A stretch of DNA of 64,000 nucleotides, taken from positions 1 to 64,000 of the forward strand of contig CAZWSX010000026.1 of assembly GCA_964636985.1 (NCBI GenBank), in the 5' to 3' direction. A program made the translations under genes and the position numbers. The notes under the pieces are model-generated. The model had not been told where the DNA came from. It ran no database searches and was given only the letters and a program-made list of their open reading frames with translations. Of this stretch, positions 53,797 through 62,603 are shown one piece after another. This stretch comes from CAZWSX01 sp964636985 (GTDB lineage Bacteria; Planctomycetota; Planctomycetia; Pirellulales; Pirellulaceae). Positions within the stretch are counted from its first letter, which is position 1; every line of letters starts with the position of its first letter.

Positions 53797-55257
53797 ATGG
53801 AGAGGTTGTCGTTCGTTCTAGCGGTTGTCGTCGCATGTGTCGGCTGTCAGCGAGTTGAGACTCCGAACAAGTTCGTTCCGGTTCCCGCTAGCAGCACATC
53901 CGTTCGCATTATCTTTCTGCATCACAGCACAGGCGAATGCATTTGGAACGGAGGTGTACCCGATTGGTTCGGGGCTTACAACGCAAAGAACCACGTGAAC
54001 TACGCCATCAGCGAACAAGCCTTTCCAAAGGAATCTCCCTATGGTTGGGAGAACTTCCCTTACGATTATTGGAACATCTGGGTAAAGCATGCAGGCAGCC
54101 AGCGATACCGCGACGAGCCTACGCTTGAAATCCTTTCGTCTCAATACGACGTAATCGCATTCAAACACTGCTTCCCCGTCTCCAGCATTGATGCCGACAC
54201 AGGCGTCGCTGACATAGAGTCGAGTGAGAAACGGCAAGAGAACTACCGCCTGCAATATGCGGCCTTAAAAGAGAAGATGAAGTCATTTCCCAAGACTCAA
54301 TTCTTGCTCTGGACCGGCGCGGCGCTCACGGAGGGTGAAACTGACGAGGATTCGGCCAAACGGGCAAAGTTGTTCTTTGACTGGGTGCGGACCGATTGGG
54401 ACGAGAAAGGAGACAACATCTTTCTGTGGGATTTTAGAGAGTTGGAGACCGGGGGAGGCTTTTACCTGAAACCCGAATATGCCTCAGGCGACTCGCATCC
54501 GAATGAGACCTTTTCTAACAAAGTAGCTTCACTCTTTGCGCAGCGACTCGTCGATGTGATCGAAGGCCGAGGCGATTCTGGTAGCTTGACTGGCGAAAGT
54601 GTCTCCGCCCGACCGGCTAACGACCTAGTGGCTGACCGTTCAACGGTGGTCGATCACAACGTTCGCTCTCAAGATCTCTCCCAAACAGAAAGTAAGCCTA
54701 AGACTCTGGTTTGGGATGATGCGGAAAATAGTGCGCGCCAAGATTCGTTGTGGGGCGAAAGCGCCACCTATGTCGAGGAGAACGGGTCACATGCGATCCG
54801 CCTCGGAGTTGCGACCGCACCCGAGGAGGATTGGGGCGAGTATGGAGCGCAGCGCGTGATCCATACGCGGCGATCAGAACGAGACCTGAATCTGCGTCCT
54901 TACCGCTACTTGTCGATGCGGATCAAGGCCGACCGTGAAATGGAATTGGTTGTCACTCTCATGACAGTTACCACTTCAACCGGGGAGCAGGATCGATCCC
55001 GGTTTCACTTTAGCGGTTACGTCCATGCTACCGCAGGTGACTGGAAAACGGTGACGCTTGACTTGGAGCGGTTGGAACTCAGTGTTGAAGACGAGGGGAC
55101 ATACGAAAAGGCTGGCCGTCCTGCGCGGCCGAACGATCTCTCGCTGATTCGATTTGCCACTAGTGAAAAGCACGCAAAGGCCACACTTCTGCTGGATGAC
55201 GTCGCCTTCCACGCAACGTTACCCGAATCCTTGCGCGGCACACTGCAAGGCGACTGA
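53797..55257 (+). CDS. Lipoprotein with SGNH-hydrolase-like domain and C-terminal beta-sandwich
   Basis: A 486-aa exported protein. The N-terminus MERLSFVLAVVVACVGCQRV is a lipoprotein signal peptide with lipobox VVACVGC and Cys 17. Residues about 30-270 contain IIFLHHSTGECIWNGGVPDW and end with LKPEYASGDSHPNETFSNKV, a G-D-S-H-P-N block like the catalytic Asp/His block of SGNH/GDSL esterases; the usual GDS near the N-terminus is replaced by HHSTG. Residues about 320-480 form a beta-sandwich resembling carbohydrate-binding modules (LVWDDAENSARQDSLWG, KATLLLDDVAFHATL). AGGGAG before the ATG fixes the start. Probably acts on polysaccharide at the cell surface; substrate unknown. Confidence 0.65.
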   Translation: MERLSFVLAVVVACVGCQRVETPNKFVPVPASSTSVRIIFLHHSTGECIWNGGVPDWFGAYNAKNHVNYAISEQAFPKESPYGWENFPYDYWNIWVKHAGSQRYRDEPTLEILSSQYDVIAFKHCFPVSSIDADTGVADIESSEKRQENYRLQYAALKEKMKSFPKTQFLLWTGAALTEGETDEDSAKRAKLFFDWVRTDWDEKGDNIFLWDFRELETGGGFYLKPEYASGDSHPNETFSNKVASLFAQRLVDVIEGRGDSGSLTGESVSARPANDLVADRSTVVDHNVRSQDLSQTESKPKTLVWDDAENSARQDSLWGESATYVEENGSHAIRLGVATAPEEDWGEYGAQRVIHTRRSERDLNLRPYRYLSMRIKADREMELVVTLMTVTTSTGEQDRSRFHFSGYVHATAGDWKTVTLDLERLELSVEDEGTYEKAGRPARPNDLSLIRFATSEKHAKATLLLDDVAFHATLPESLRGTLQGD

Positions 55258-55494
55258 CTCATCCTCGCGCGACAGATCGTGATCGCGGACCTACACCATG
55301 CCCGATGTCCGTACGTCTAGTCTCCCCCGAGACTGTTAAGCAATGTCGACTTTCCGCTATCGGAAGGTCACACGAACACGATAAACGCGCAGTGCCCAAT
55401 CTCGTTTTCGCGTGCTCGATACACCTCGTGAGGCCGCAAGCTTGAAAGAGGATTGGGGCCGCGGCGCTGGTTCTCGCGGTGATCAATTCGGCCT

Positions 55495-56487
55495 TCATGA
55501 CTGCCCATTTGGCCGGCGCTCGGTTCCAGGGTGCAGTTCCCAGCAGGCGGGTTGTATAGGCGACACAAAGCCGTCCGGCTTCACCGTCAAAATACTGCAA
55601 CTACACGTGCCAAGGACCTTTTCAGCCGTGTTGCCCAAAAACAGGCCTTGGATACCGCTACGACCAATGGTGCCCATCGCCAATAGCTCCACCGTGAGTT
55701 GATTCACGAGCTTGCTCACTTCTTTCCAGGGCGTGCCCCACGACAAGTGAACGTGGACTGTTTTGCGGTCGCATTTGAGTGAACTTAAGAAAGCTTCGAG
55801 GCGACTTCGTGCCTCCGCGTTGACCTCATCGCGCAGCGAACTCCCTTCCGGTATTTTGGAAATTACGTCTTCAGGAATGTCCATCGAGTCGACGACGTGC
55901 AGCAAATGAAATTGCGCTCCGGCCTTTTGCGCGACCCATAATCCCTGAGTAGCCGCCTTGAGGCTTACATCAGAAAAGTCGGTCGCTGCAAGCACTACTC
56001 TCGGCGGACCTACGTGCTCGGCTTTGACGATCCACACAGGGGCTGGGCATTTTCGGATCAACCGCCTGGCAGTGCTGCCAACGAAAAACTGTTCCCAGGC
56101 CGCCAGGCCGCGAGTACCGGCGAGCACCAGGTCGTATCCTTCCGACTGGACGGCATGCGTCAGTTCGAGAAACGGCTCCCCCAGCAATGTTTCATAAGCA
56201 ACATCCAGGTCGGAAGCGGCCAGGTCCATGATCATTCGTCTCATTTTCGCATCGGACGTGCGGCGCACCTCGCGTTGGAATTCTTCGCCATCGCGGCACA
56301 GTAAATCCAGCTTCGCCTTAGTCGATGCGTTGTGAGCGACACGACGCAAGTCTGCCAAGGTGTGAGCTAGTGTGATGCTCGCACCGGTCTGCCGGGCAAT
56401 CCATACTGCCTGTTGGAGGGCTGCCTCCGAATAGGGCGAAAAGTCGGTGGCGACAAGAATACGCTGGTAACCGGTGGTACTTGTCAC
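55495..56487 (-). CDS. Tandem universal stress protein (two UspA domains)
   Basis: A 330-aa protein with two Usp domains: the first starts QRILVATDFSPYSEAALQQA and ends GTRGLAAWEQFFVGSTARRL, the second starts RVVLAATDFSDVSLKAATQG and ends GTIGRSGIQGLFLGNTAEKV. Both keep G-x2-G-x9-G-(S/T) for ATP. Tandem forms are common in bacteria facing hypoxia or nutrient stress. It lies on the opposite strand to the operon and to csrA. Confidence 0.92.
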   Translation of the reverse strand: MTSTTGYQRILVATDFSPYSEAALQQAVWIARQTGASITLAHTLADLRRVAHNASTKAKLDLLCRDGEEFQREVRRTSDAKMRRMIMDLAASDLDVAYETLLGEPFLELTHAVQSEGYDLVLAGTRGLAAWEQFFVGSTARRLIRKCPAPVWIVKAEHVGPPRVVLAATDFSDVSLKAATQGLWVAQKAGAQFHLLHVVDSMDIPEDVISKIPEGSSLRDEVNAEARSRLEAFLSSLKCDRKTVHVHLSWGTPWKEVSKLVNQLTVELLAMGTIGRSGIQGLFLGNTAEKVLGTCSCSILTVKPDGFVSPIQPACWELHPGTERRPNGQS

Positions 56488-56933
56488 GGGTGCTCTTTCC
56501 CAAGATAGGGTTCGCTCTGCACAGAACGGTCCGATCCCATCGGCTCACTAGGACAGAACCGTTACGGAAGACCGGGCCCACGCAATGTTTGCGCCGTGGA
56601 CCGAAGCGAGGATTTACTTGTCGGATTTAATCCTTACGGCGCGCAAGGCGCGCGTTTTCGTACGAAACAGCACACCTCGGGTGCATCGCCCGCGCATTCC
56701 CGGACTCTACGGCACCGATTCTTCGACAAAAACCCAAGGGTTGATCAAGCCTGAAGTTCCGCTGGTTAGTTGGCATAGTTGTTGCCCCGCATCGGCTTGG
56801 GTCATTTCATTCATAAGGGTTAAACAACCAACCGGCCGTCGGCGATTTTCGAGAGTTCATCCAACAACCGCCGTACGGTGAGCCGTTCCGAGTGCGAGAA
56901 AGGTGTGTGTGCCTCATTAACAAGGAGGGAACC
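56488..56933. other. Spacer and leader upstream of csrA
   Basis: About 446 bases between the divergent stress protein and csrA with no supported gene. The csrA end carries a strong ribosome-binding site (AAGGAGGGAA directly before ACC-ATG). No clear hairpin or riboswitch was recognised. Confidence 0.4.
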
Positions 56934-57146
56934 ATGCTCGTTTTAAGCCGGAAATCTGGTGAGCGAATCGTGATTGGCCCGAATATCGAGTTGACTGTGC
57001 TAGACATTCGGGGCGACCGGGTGAGGCTAGGTTTTGTCGCCCCGCGCGAAACTTCCATTCGCCGCGAAGAAGTCCGCCCGCGCCTGCGACACGAAGGCCA
57101 CGATGAAGGGAGAAACCCTGCGCCGCAGAGTGCCAGCCTGAATTGA
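56934..57146 (+). CDS. csrA: Carbon storage regulator CsrA
   Basis: A 70-aa RNA-binding regulator: MLVLSRKSGERIVIG, TVLDIRGDRVRLGF and APRETSIRREEV are the conserved strands and the RNA-contact residues (Arg in RREEV). It binds GGA motifs in mRNA leaders and controls translation of carbon and stress genes. The AAGGAGG upstream contains a GGA motif, so autoregulation is conceivable. The length and the divergent C-terminal tail are typical. Confidence 0.95.
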   Translation: MLVLSRKSGERIVIGPNIELTVLDIRGDRVRLGFVAPRETSIRREEVRPRLRHEGHDEGRNPAPQSASLN

Positions 57147-57164
57147 GGCGCACACCTGATTTGG

Positions 57165-57731
57165 CTAGGAAGTGCCCGAATCGCGGCCCTCTCGTCTCGC
57201 GCGATGGCCCGTGATCTGATCAATTCGGATCTTGTAATAGGTCATGCGAAATGCATCGGACGCACCGCCCGCAGTGCGAGCTTTCCACGCACTAATTCCG
57301 GGCTCCCACCACAAGCCCTTAGCCTGGAGGACATCGTGGGCCAACTGCATTTCGCTGTCGCCCTCCGCCGCGTAATCGTTACCTGTTGCGTCTGGCGCTA
57401 AATTGGCGCGGGCCGGAAGCCTTGCCTCTCGACTCTCGCATGGCTCGGCAAGCTCTTCATATCGCCCCAGGACAACGACACTGACCCATTCGTCGTAACT
57501 TTTGATTTCATCCACTTCGACGCAAACTAATGGGTTGGACGTCATCCATTCGACTTTCTGACCACGAGTTGTAAAGCCGTAGAAACAGGGATCTTTATCG
57601 GCCGCGTCGTGATAGGCAAGGTAAACGGGGACGACGTAGGGCTGATTCTCGAAAGCGCACGCAAGCCGGGCGAGACGCGTTGCCATCAGAACCTGAGCGC
57701 ACTCCTCGGCTGCCATTTCTTCAATCACCAT
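57165..57731 (-). CDS. PNPOx-like flavin-binding protein
   Basis: A 188-aa protein of the pyridoxamine-5'-phosphate-oxidase-like split-barrel fold. The N-terminus reads CAQVLMATRLARLACAFEN and PYVVPVYLAYHD, then FYGFTTRGQKVEWMTSNPLV and CVEVDEI, the usual order of strands in this FMN- or F420-binding superfamily; the ending FRMTYYKIRIDQITGHRA also fits. Substrate unknown; the proteins are often linked to oxidative stress. Convergent with csrA, 18 bases between stops. Confidence 0.8.
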   Translation of the reverse strand: MVIEEMAAEECAQVLMATRLARLACAFENQPYVVPVYLAYHDAADKDPCFYGFTTRGQKVEWMTSNPLVCVEVDEIKSYDEWVSVVVLGRYEELAEPCESREARLPARANLAPDATGNDYAAEGDSEMQLAHDVLQAKGLWWEPGISAWKARTAGGASDAFRMTYYKIRIDQITGHRARREGRDSGTS

Positions 57732-57927
57732 GGCTTGATCTCCGTTTCATCACGACCAAAGAACGCGTTGCCTGCCTGTTCACCTCGCGACTAAAACCAA
57801 TTTTATCTTGACCGCATTGCTCGAGCCAGCAATTGCAAACCGGCTATCCTGAGGCAACCCAGCTCGCGGCGTTGTCCCTCGAACCGCAGCCTTTGAGCGA
57901 TCAGCCCGGTCACCTGGTCTATCGAGG

Positions 57928-59181
57928 CTAAAGCTCTCCTTTTGACGTCCGCACCGACGCCGCATCAGTAACGTACAACCGAGACTCTCTGGCAAGTCTG
58001 TCAAGCATCCCCTGTAGCCGTTGTCCCAACTCGCCAAGCAATGGGTCTAGGCCGTTGCCATCGAATCGCCCCGGCGCGACCTCAATTGGCTCGCCCATAT
58101 CGAGTACGCAGTGCAATGGCGGATGGTAGCGAACTTTGTCGGTGAGATCTTCCTCGAACTTTTCGACCATTTCTAAGAGGCGGTCGACACTGGGACACGC
58201 GACGTAGTCAGGGACATAGGTCACCAGTTGTTGAACCAGATAGAGATCCTCAAGTTGCTGCCACCGACGTTCGTGTTCTGCAACACTCACCCGACCAAGG
58301 GCCATATCGGGCAGGATACGGGATCGCAAGACTCGTACACGGTGCATCGTGGCCCCTGGTTGCGCTTGCCCGAACCATTCCTTCTCTAATGTATTAAGGA
58401 GATGCTCTGCCAGAGCTTGAAGCCTTGTCCTAACAGGCCCCGTGCAAGATTCCCCAAGGAATTCCATCTCCTTTAGCGCGAGTAGAGCACGCCCTACTTT
58501 GATGATACGGTTTGGCAGAGGCAGATGCCGTTGCGGACGCCAGGAAAGCCGACGTTCAATGTCGCTTAAAGTTTTGTCGGCTATCTCATTCACATCCCCA
58601 ACCAGGTGGTACTTGATTGCCAGGGGATGAATGATCACTTTGCCCGGCGGGTTGATTCGCGCGCGTCTCTTCGCAGCCAGACGAGCGATCCCACCGATGC
58701 CGTCCAAAAATGGATGTAATTGGTCATTCGTTCTTGAAGTGGCTCCCTCAGGAAAGATAACAAGTGGGCGTTCGGCCTTGACCAGTATTTCGACCGCAGC
58801 GGCAGTTGCCTGGCGGTCCGTGCCTTCGCGATTCACACTGAAGGCCCCCAGTGTGCGAATGATCCAACGTGAAAGCCAGCCCTGATGAAACAGATGCCAG
58901 CTCGCCATTGCGTAGACCAAGCAAGGGGTCAATTCGCAAAGCCAGCCGAGTGCGACCGGGTCCGCCGTGCGAGAATGGTTCGGACAAATCAAGATGCCAT
59001 GTCCTGCTTCGAGTGATCGCCGTAGACGCTCAATGTGACGAACCTCGTGGCTGATAACGCGCTCAGCGATCCGGATATACCACGAGTGGAGATGCACATT
59101 CCGGAGCAGTACTTTGGACAGCCAGTCACGGCGAAGAGGTGGGATAAATTGATAAGGCTTCTCCACGATGACTCTTTGCAT
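57928..59181 (-). CDS. 1-acyl-glycerol-3-phosphate acyltransferase-like protein (PlsC family)
   Basis: A 417-aa protein. The acyltransferase domain shows ILICPNHSRTADPVALGWL (H-x4-D catalytic motif), LGAFSVNREGTDRQA and IFPEGATSRTNDQLHPF, the four blocks of the PlsC/LPLAT family; a membrane-interacting N-terminus is weak. After about residue 230 there is a long C-terminal extension of 190 residues, helical and not recognised, so the protein is larger than usual (about 240-300 aa). It would acylate lysophospholipids or related alcohols at the inner membrane. Confidence 0.82.
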   Translation of the reverse strand: MQRVIVEKPYQFIPPLRRDWLSKVLLRNVHLHSWYIRIAERVISHEVRHIERLRRSLEAGHGILICPNHSRTADPVALGWLCELTPCLVYAMASWHLFHQGWLSRWIIRTLGAFSVNREGTDRQATAAAVEILVKAERPLVIFPEGATSRTNDQLHPFLDGIGGIARLAAKRRARINPPGKVIIHPLAIKYHLVGDVNEIADKTLSDIERRLSWRPQRHLPLPNRIIKVGRALLALKEMEFLGESCTGPVRTRLQALAEHLLNTLEKEWFGQAQPGATMHRVRVLRSRILPDMALGRVSVAEHERRWQQLEDLYLVQQLVTYVPDYVACPSVDRLLEMVEKFEEDLTDKVRYHPPLHCVLDMGEPIEVAPGRFDGNGLDPLLGELGQRLQGMLDRLARESRLYVTDAASVRTSKGEL

Positions 59182-59452
59182 GCGACTATCTCATGCGACA
59201 ACAGCCGTCGCGTTTTTGATCGAACACCCGCCGCAAGCGTGGTTACTCCTTCGACTGGCCACTCGGCCTTCGTACCGCGACGCAACCGCTGGAGATTTCG
59301 GCAGTTCGAACTTTGCCGTGAAGGAGTCTCTATTCTTAACCACGAATGCACGCACATCATCGGTCGAGGCCGTGATGAGCCTCCGTCCACTGCGCGTGCT
59401 CGATGGGATCGTAGCCGGGGTCTTGGTCAATTCCTCGGCGAGCCAAGTGTGG

Positions 59453-59668
59453 TCATCCCGGAAGCCGTTGCGGCTCCCCCATCGAACGCGCAGTGTTGGC
59501 CGAAAACTTGGGAGCGGCATCGTATAAGCCAATCAGGCTGGCGAGGTTTCGCGAGCGCAGTTCCCCTTGGCGGATTCGCTGACGCCGCTGATCCGGGCTC
59601 CACGTGGCCTGCAACTCACGGACCAGTTGAGAAAGCTCATTACGGTTGGTTTTTCGAATGGCAATCAT
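59453..59668 (-). CDS. Small hypothetical protein
   Basis: A 71-aa basic frame starting MIAIRKTNRNELSQLV with an amphipathic helical middle (WSPDQRRQRIRQGELRSRNL). GGAG lies seven bases before the ATG on the coding strand, which is the main support. Family not recognised; possibly a small DNA- or RNA-binding protein. Confidence 0.4.
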   Translation of the reverse strand: MIAIRKTNRNELSQLVRELQATWSPDQRRQRIRQGELRSRNLASLIGLYDAAPKFSANTARSMGEPQRLPG

Positions 59669-60166
59669 TTTGCTGCTCCGGGGTAATTGCGGTCGCATGT
59701 CTCGAAGCAACAATCATGCCATTGCCCATCCTCTGATTTGCACGCAGTTTTAGCTGCATGGTAAGTAGCGCGCGCGGTGCACGCACCGCGTGTAACCGAA
59801 CGATCCACTAATCCAGCGGGTGTCTCGGTCGGCACGCAAAAGAAAGAGCCGTTCGGCACAGAAGGCCACTGATTTTCAGCCTGCGGCTCCACTTCCACGG
59901 GGCCGGCGGCTGCTCCCTGTTTGGCACAGCTTTTGTGTTCTCAACCGGCTTAACCGCACTAGTACCGGCTATCCAACGGGCTCGCGTCCGTGGGGGTCGT
60001 AAAGACTGGGTTGAGGAGAAGCAACCATGACAAGCGATGGCAGCTTGCAGAAAGACGTCATGGAGGAACTGGCCAGCTAATATTCCGCGATTACTTGTGG
60101 ACACACAGCAACCCTTGGCTGCAAGTCGTTTGTCTCCCATTTTTCCTGTCGAAGTGGATTATTACG
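59669..60166. other. Gene-free stretch before pcm
   Basis: No supported gene on either strand. The pcm frame is open upstream to 59990, but the first 59 codons lack similarity to the family. Confidence 0.4.
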
Positions 60167-60868
60167 ATGCGTTCTCAAGCACCTGGCTCTAAATCGTTCA
60201 CATCCGAAGCCTTACGAGAGCTGATGGTGCAGAACCAGCTTCGTAGTCGAGAAATTTCCGACGAGCGGGTCTTACAAGCGATGATGTACGTACCCCGCGA
60301 AGAGTTTGTTCCCGAGGCTGTTCGTCACCATGCTTACGATGACTGTCCGCTGCCAATAGGCCACGAACAAACCATTTCGCAACCATTTACGGTTGCATTC
60401 CAATGCGCGGCGCTTCGCCTGCAAGGAGACGAACGGGTTTTGGAGATTGGTACGGGATCTGGTTATGGCGCGGCTGTGTTGTCTCGACTCGCTAGAGAGG
60501 TCTACACCGTCGAACGCATTCCCGAATTGGCGGCGCGAGCCAGGGCGACTCTCGGCCGGCTTGGGTTCGACAATGTCCATGTCGAACTCGCAAATGGCAC
60601 TCTGGGGTTGCCGAAACATGCGCCTTTCGACGGCATCGTGGTGACGGCGGGCGGGACATCGCTGCCTCAGCCGTTTTTAGACCAACTCTCGCCGGGAGGA
60701 CGGATTGTCATTCCGCTGGGAGAAGGGCCCGCCGGACAAAGCATGTATCGATTCACAAAATTTCCTGATGCACTCCAAGTCGATGATTTGGGCGGATTCT
60801 GCTTTGTTCCATTGATCGGCCGGTACGGGTGGGAGTCGTCCGAATCCAGGAAGTGGTCAAAGCGGTGA
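60167..60868 (+). CDS. pcm: Protein-L-isoaspartate O-methyltransferase
   Basis: A 233-aa SAM-dependent enzyme that repairs isoaspartyl residues in aged proteins. Family blocks: MVQNQLRSREISDERVLQAM, VPREEFVP, the active-site region PLPIGHEQTISQPFTVAFQ, the SAM motif VLEIGTGSGYGAAVL and FDGIVVTAGG. ATG 60167 is chosen because the family begins here; the longer frame adds unrelated residues. It converges on the S-adenosylmethionine synthetase gene that makes its cofactor (25 bases between stops). Confidence 0.93.
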   Translation: MRSQAPGSKSFTSEALRELMVQNQLRSREISDERVLQAMMYVPREEFVPEAVRHHAYDDCPLPIGHEQTISQPFTVAFQCAALRLQGDERVLEIGTGSGYGAAVLSRLAREVYTVERIPELAARARATLGRLGFDNVHVELANGTLGLPKHAPFDGIVVTAGGTSLPQPFLDQLSPGGRIVIPLGEGPAGQSMYRFTKFPDALQVDDLGGFCFVPLIGRYGWESSESRKWSKR

Positions 60869-60893
60869 CCTCGAGGCACTGTGAACGTTTACT

Positions 60894-62108
60894 TCAACAG
60901 ACGCTGAATTCGCCACGAGCGAGTCGATCGCAAAACTTCTGAATGCCGTGCAGTTCTCGGTGGACAAGTTCTTGAATCGCCGGCTCAACATCCGAGAGGT
61001 GCACGCCTTCTTTCAAGCACACTTGCGTGGCAGCAACGGCGGGAGAATCGATAGGCTCGCCAATTCTGCTGCAAAACCAGACATAAACTTCCCGCAGGCC
61101 GGGAACTTGCTGATAGATTTCGTTCGCGACGTGATGGCTAAGTAGAGAATAGATCTTGCCAACATGGCTTACCGGGTTTTTTCCGGCCGCCGCTTCCCCG
61201 CTCACGGGACGATTGAGGGGAATAACTCCATTCACGCGATTGCCCCGGCCAACCTCGCCACAATCGCCACCTTCCGCGGAGGTGCCAAGCACGGTCAAGT
61301 ACATGCCGCCTTCGGCGCGGCCAGGATCGTCGAGTGTGTTTAGTTTTACCGAGCCGCCGTCCAACTCGCGAAACTGCTTCCGTACAAAAGATGCCAAAAG
61401 ATCAACGATTTCGTATTTGCTTGCGAAATAGGTGTGGGGATCGGGAATAAACCGATCGACAAAGGCCATGGCGACGGTTAACTCAATTTGCCGGTCGCGG
61501 CGGATCGCCATCACCTTGATGTCCTCGCCCGCGAATGGGAAATCTTTCTTGAATGTTGACGAGTTAAGCAAGCGTTCCGTCGCCAGCACAAGTTGTTCCG
61601 TCTCGGAGAGGGGCGCATAGCCAACCGCCGCCGACGTATCGTTAGCTCCGATAACCTGGCGCTCGAAAGCATCGACCAACTCAGGGGAGCCTGGTTTGAG
61701 TTCATTTTGAAACACAAGATGTTTGTCTGGATCGACAAAGCGAAGATGCCTCCGCAACCAGTCCCTGGTTGTCGCCTCGGCGATCTCCGCAACGGGCACG
61801 GCCTTCCCCTGATATTCGAAGATGGCACGATCGCCCAGCGCAAACCGCATGGGTTCGGCAATGGTTCCACCGCCAAGTTTCGGCAGCGATTGCCCAGCGA
61901 CGAGTAACGCCTTATCGACATTGTGGTGAAGAATTCGGCCGAATGTCTGCTGATATTCGCGACACAGGGCAAGCGACACGGCTTCCGCAATGCCATCACA
62001 GATTGTGTCGGGATGTCCAATGCCTTTGCGTTCGACGATCTCGACGCGCTGCTCTCCAACCGAGGACAGTTTCGGCACGTCTACGATAACGGGGTTTATG
62101 AGGCTCAC
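60894..62108 (-). CDS. Archaeal-type S-adenosylmethionine synthetase (AdoMet synthase)
   Basis: A 404-aa enzyme of the archaeal MAT family (AMA), which makes AdoMet from methionine and ATP and is only distantly related to bacterial MetK. Key blocks: VERKGIGHPDTICDGIAEAV near the N-terminus, HHNVDKALLVAGQS, GANDTSAAVGYAPLSETE and GRGNRVNGVIPLNRPVSGEA, and a C-terminal CSRIGEPIDSP. Length matches the family (about 400). In bacteria this form is rare and usually suggests lateral transfer or a second, dedicated AdoMet supply. It sits convergent with pcm, an AdoMet user. Confidence 0.93.
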   Translation of the reverse strand: MSLINPVIVDVPKLSSVGEQRVEIVERKGIGHPDTICDGIAEAVSLALCREYQQTFGRILHHNVDKALLVAGQSLPKLGGGTIAEPMRFALGDRAIFEYQGKAVPVAEIAEATTRDWLRRHLRFVDPDKHLVFQNELKPGSPELVDAFERQVIGANDTSAAVGYAPLSETEQLVLATERLLNSSTFKKDFPFAGEDIKVMAIRRDRQIELTVAMAFVDRFIPDPHTYFASKYEIVDLLASFVRKQFRELDGGSVKLNTLDDPGRAEGGMYLTVLGTSAEGGDCGEVGRGNRVNGVIPLNRPVSGEAAAGKNPVSHVGKIYSLLSHHVANEIYQQVPGLREVYVWFCSRIGEPIDSPAVAATQVCLKEGVHLSDVEPAIQELVHRELHGIQKFCDRLARGEFSVC

Positions 62109-62603
62109 AGGGGCATGCTCCTGCTACGGCCTCCTGAAACGCGTCCAGGCAACCGGCTCTTTCCAAAACATTGGCCGAAGTCGTCAAGAACTTCGCACTT
62201 GTCGGTTGGGGTAGCAAGGGGCATGCCGGTCGCCGACTTCGCTCCGGCACAGCTATCCCGTGCAAGCCGAGCCCGCACGCCACCGTTCTCGCCCCAATTG
62301 GCCGACTCATGAGCTGCCAAGCCTTCGAGATGCTTGCGCCTTCGGGCGAGGAAACGAACGGCAAGGTTGATGGATCGACCGTGTGCGACGCGCGCCCATT
62401 TTGGCCCAATCGGTACACTCGAAGATTCTCCCCGAGTTGCCTTAGGGTATCGCTGACGTTTTTCCCCGTATTTCGGGGCTTCTTGCCGTGAGGCGGTAAG
62501 ACCAGTTGGCACAACCATTGCTTTTTGCTGGCCCAGCTAGCCGGAAAGCTGGAACCGTGCTCTTACGGGCGCGGTCAAACGTTTGTCTCGACGAGGTGAC
62601 ACG
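62109..62603. other. Divergent intergenic region
   Basis: About 495 bases between the AdoMet synthetase start and the SPFH gene start. Overlapping frames on both strands look like chance. It should hold the promoters for both genes; none could be pinpointed. Confidence 0.4.

Noticed and set aside
59035..59736. 233-aa frame on the + strand
   Set aside because: Partly antisense to the acyltransferase gene; composition is not protein-like and no start signal is visible.
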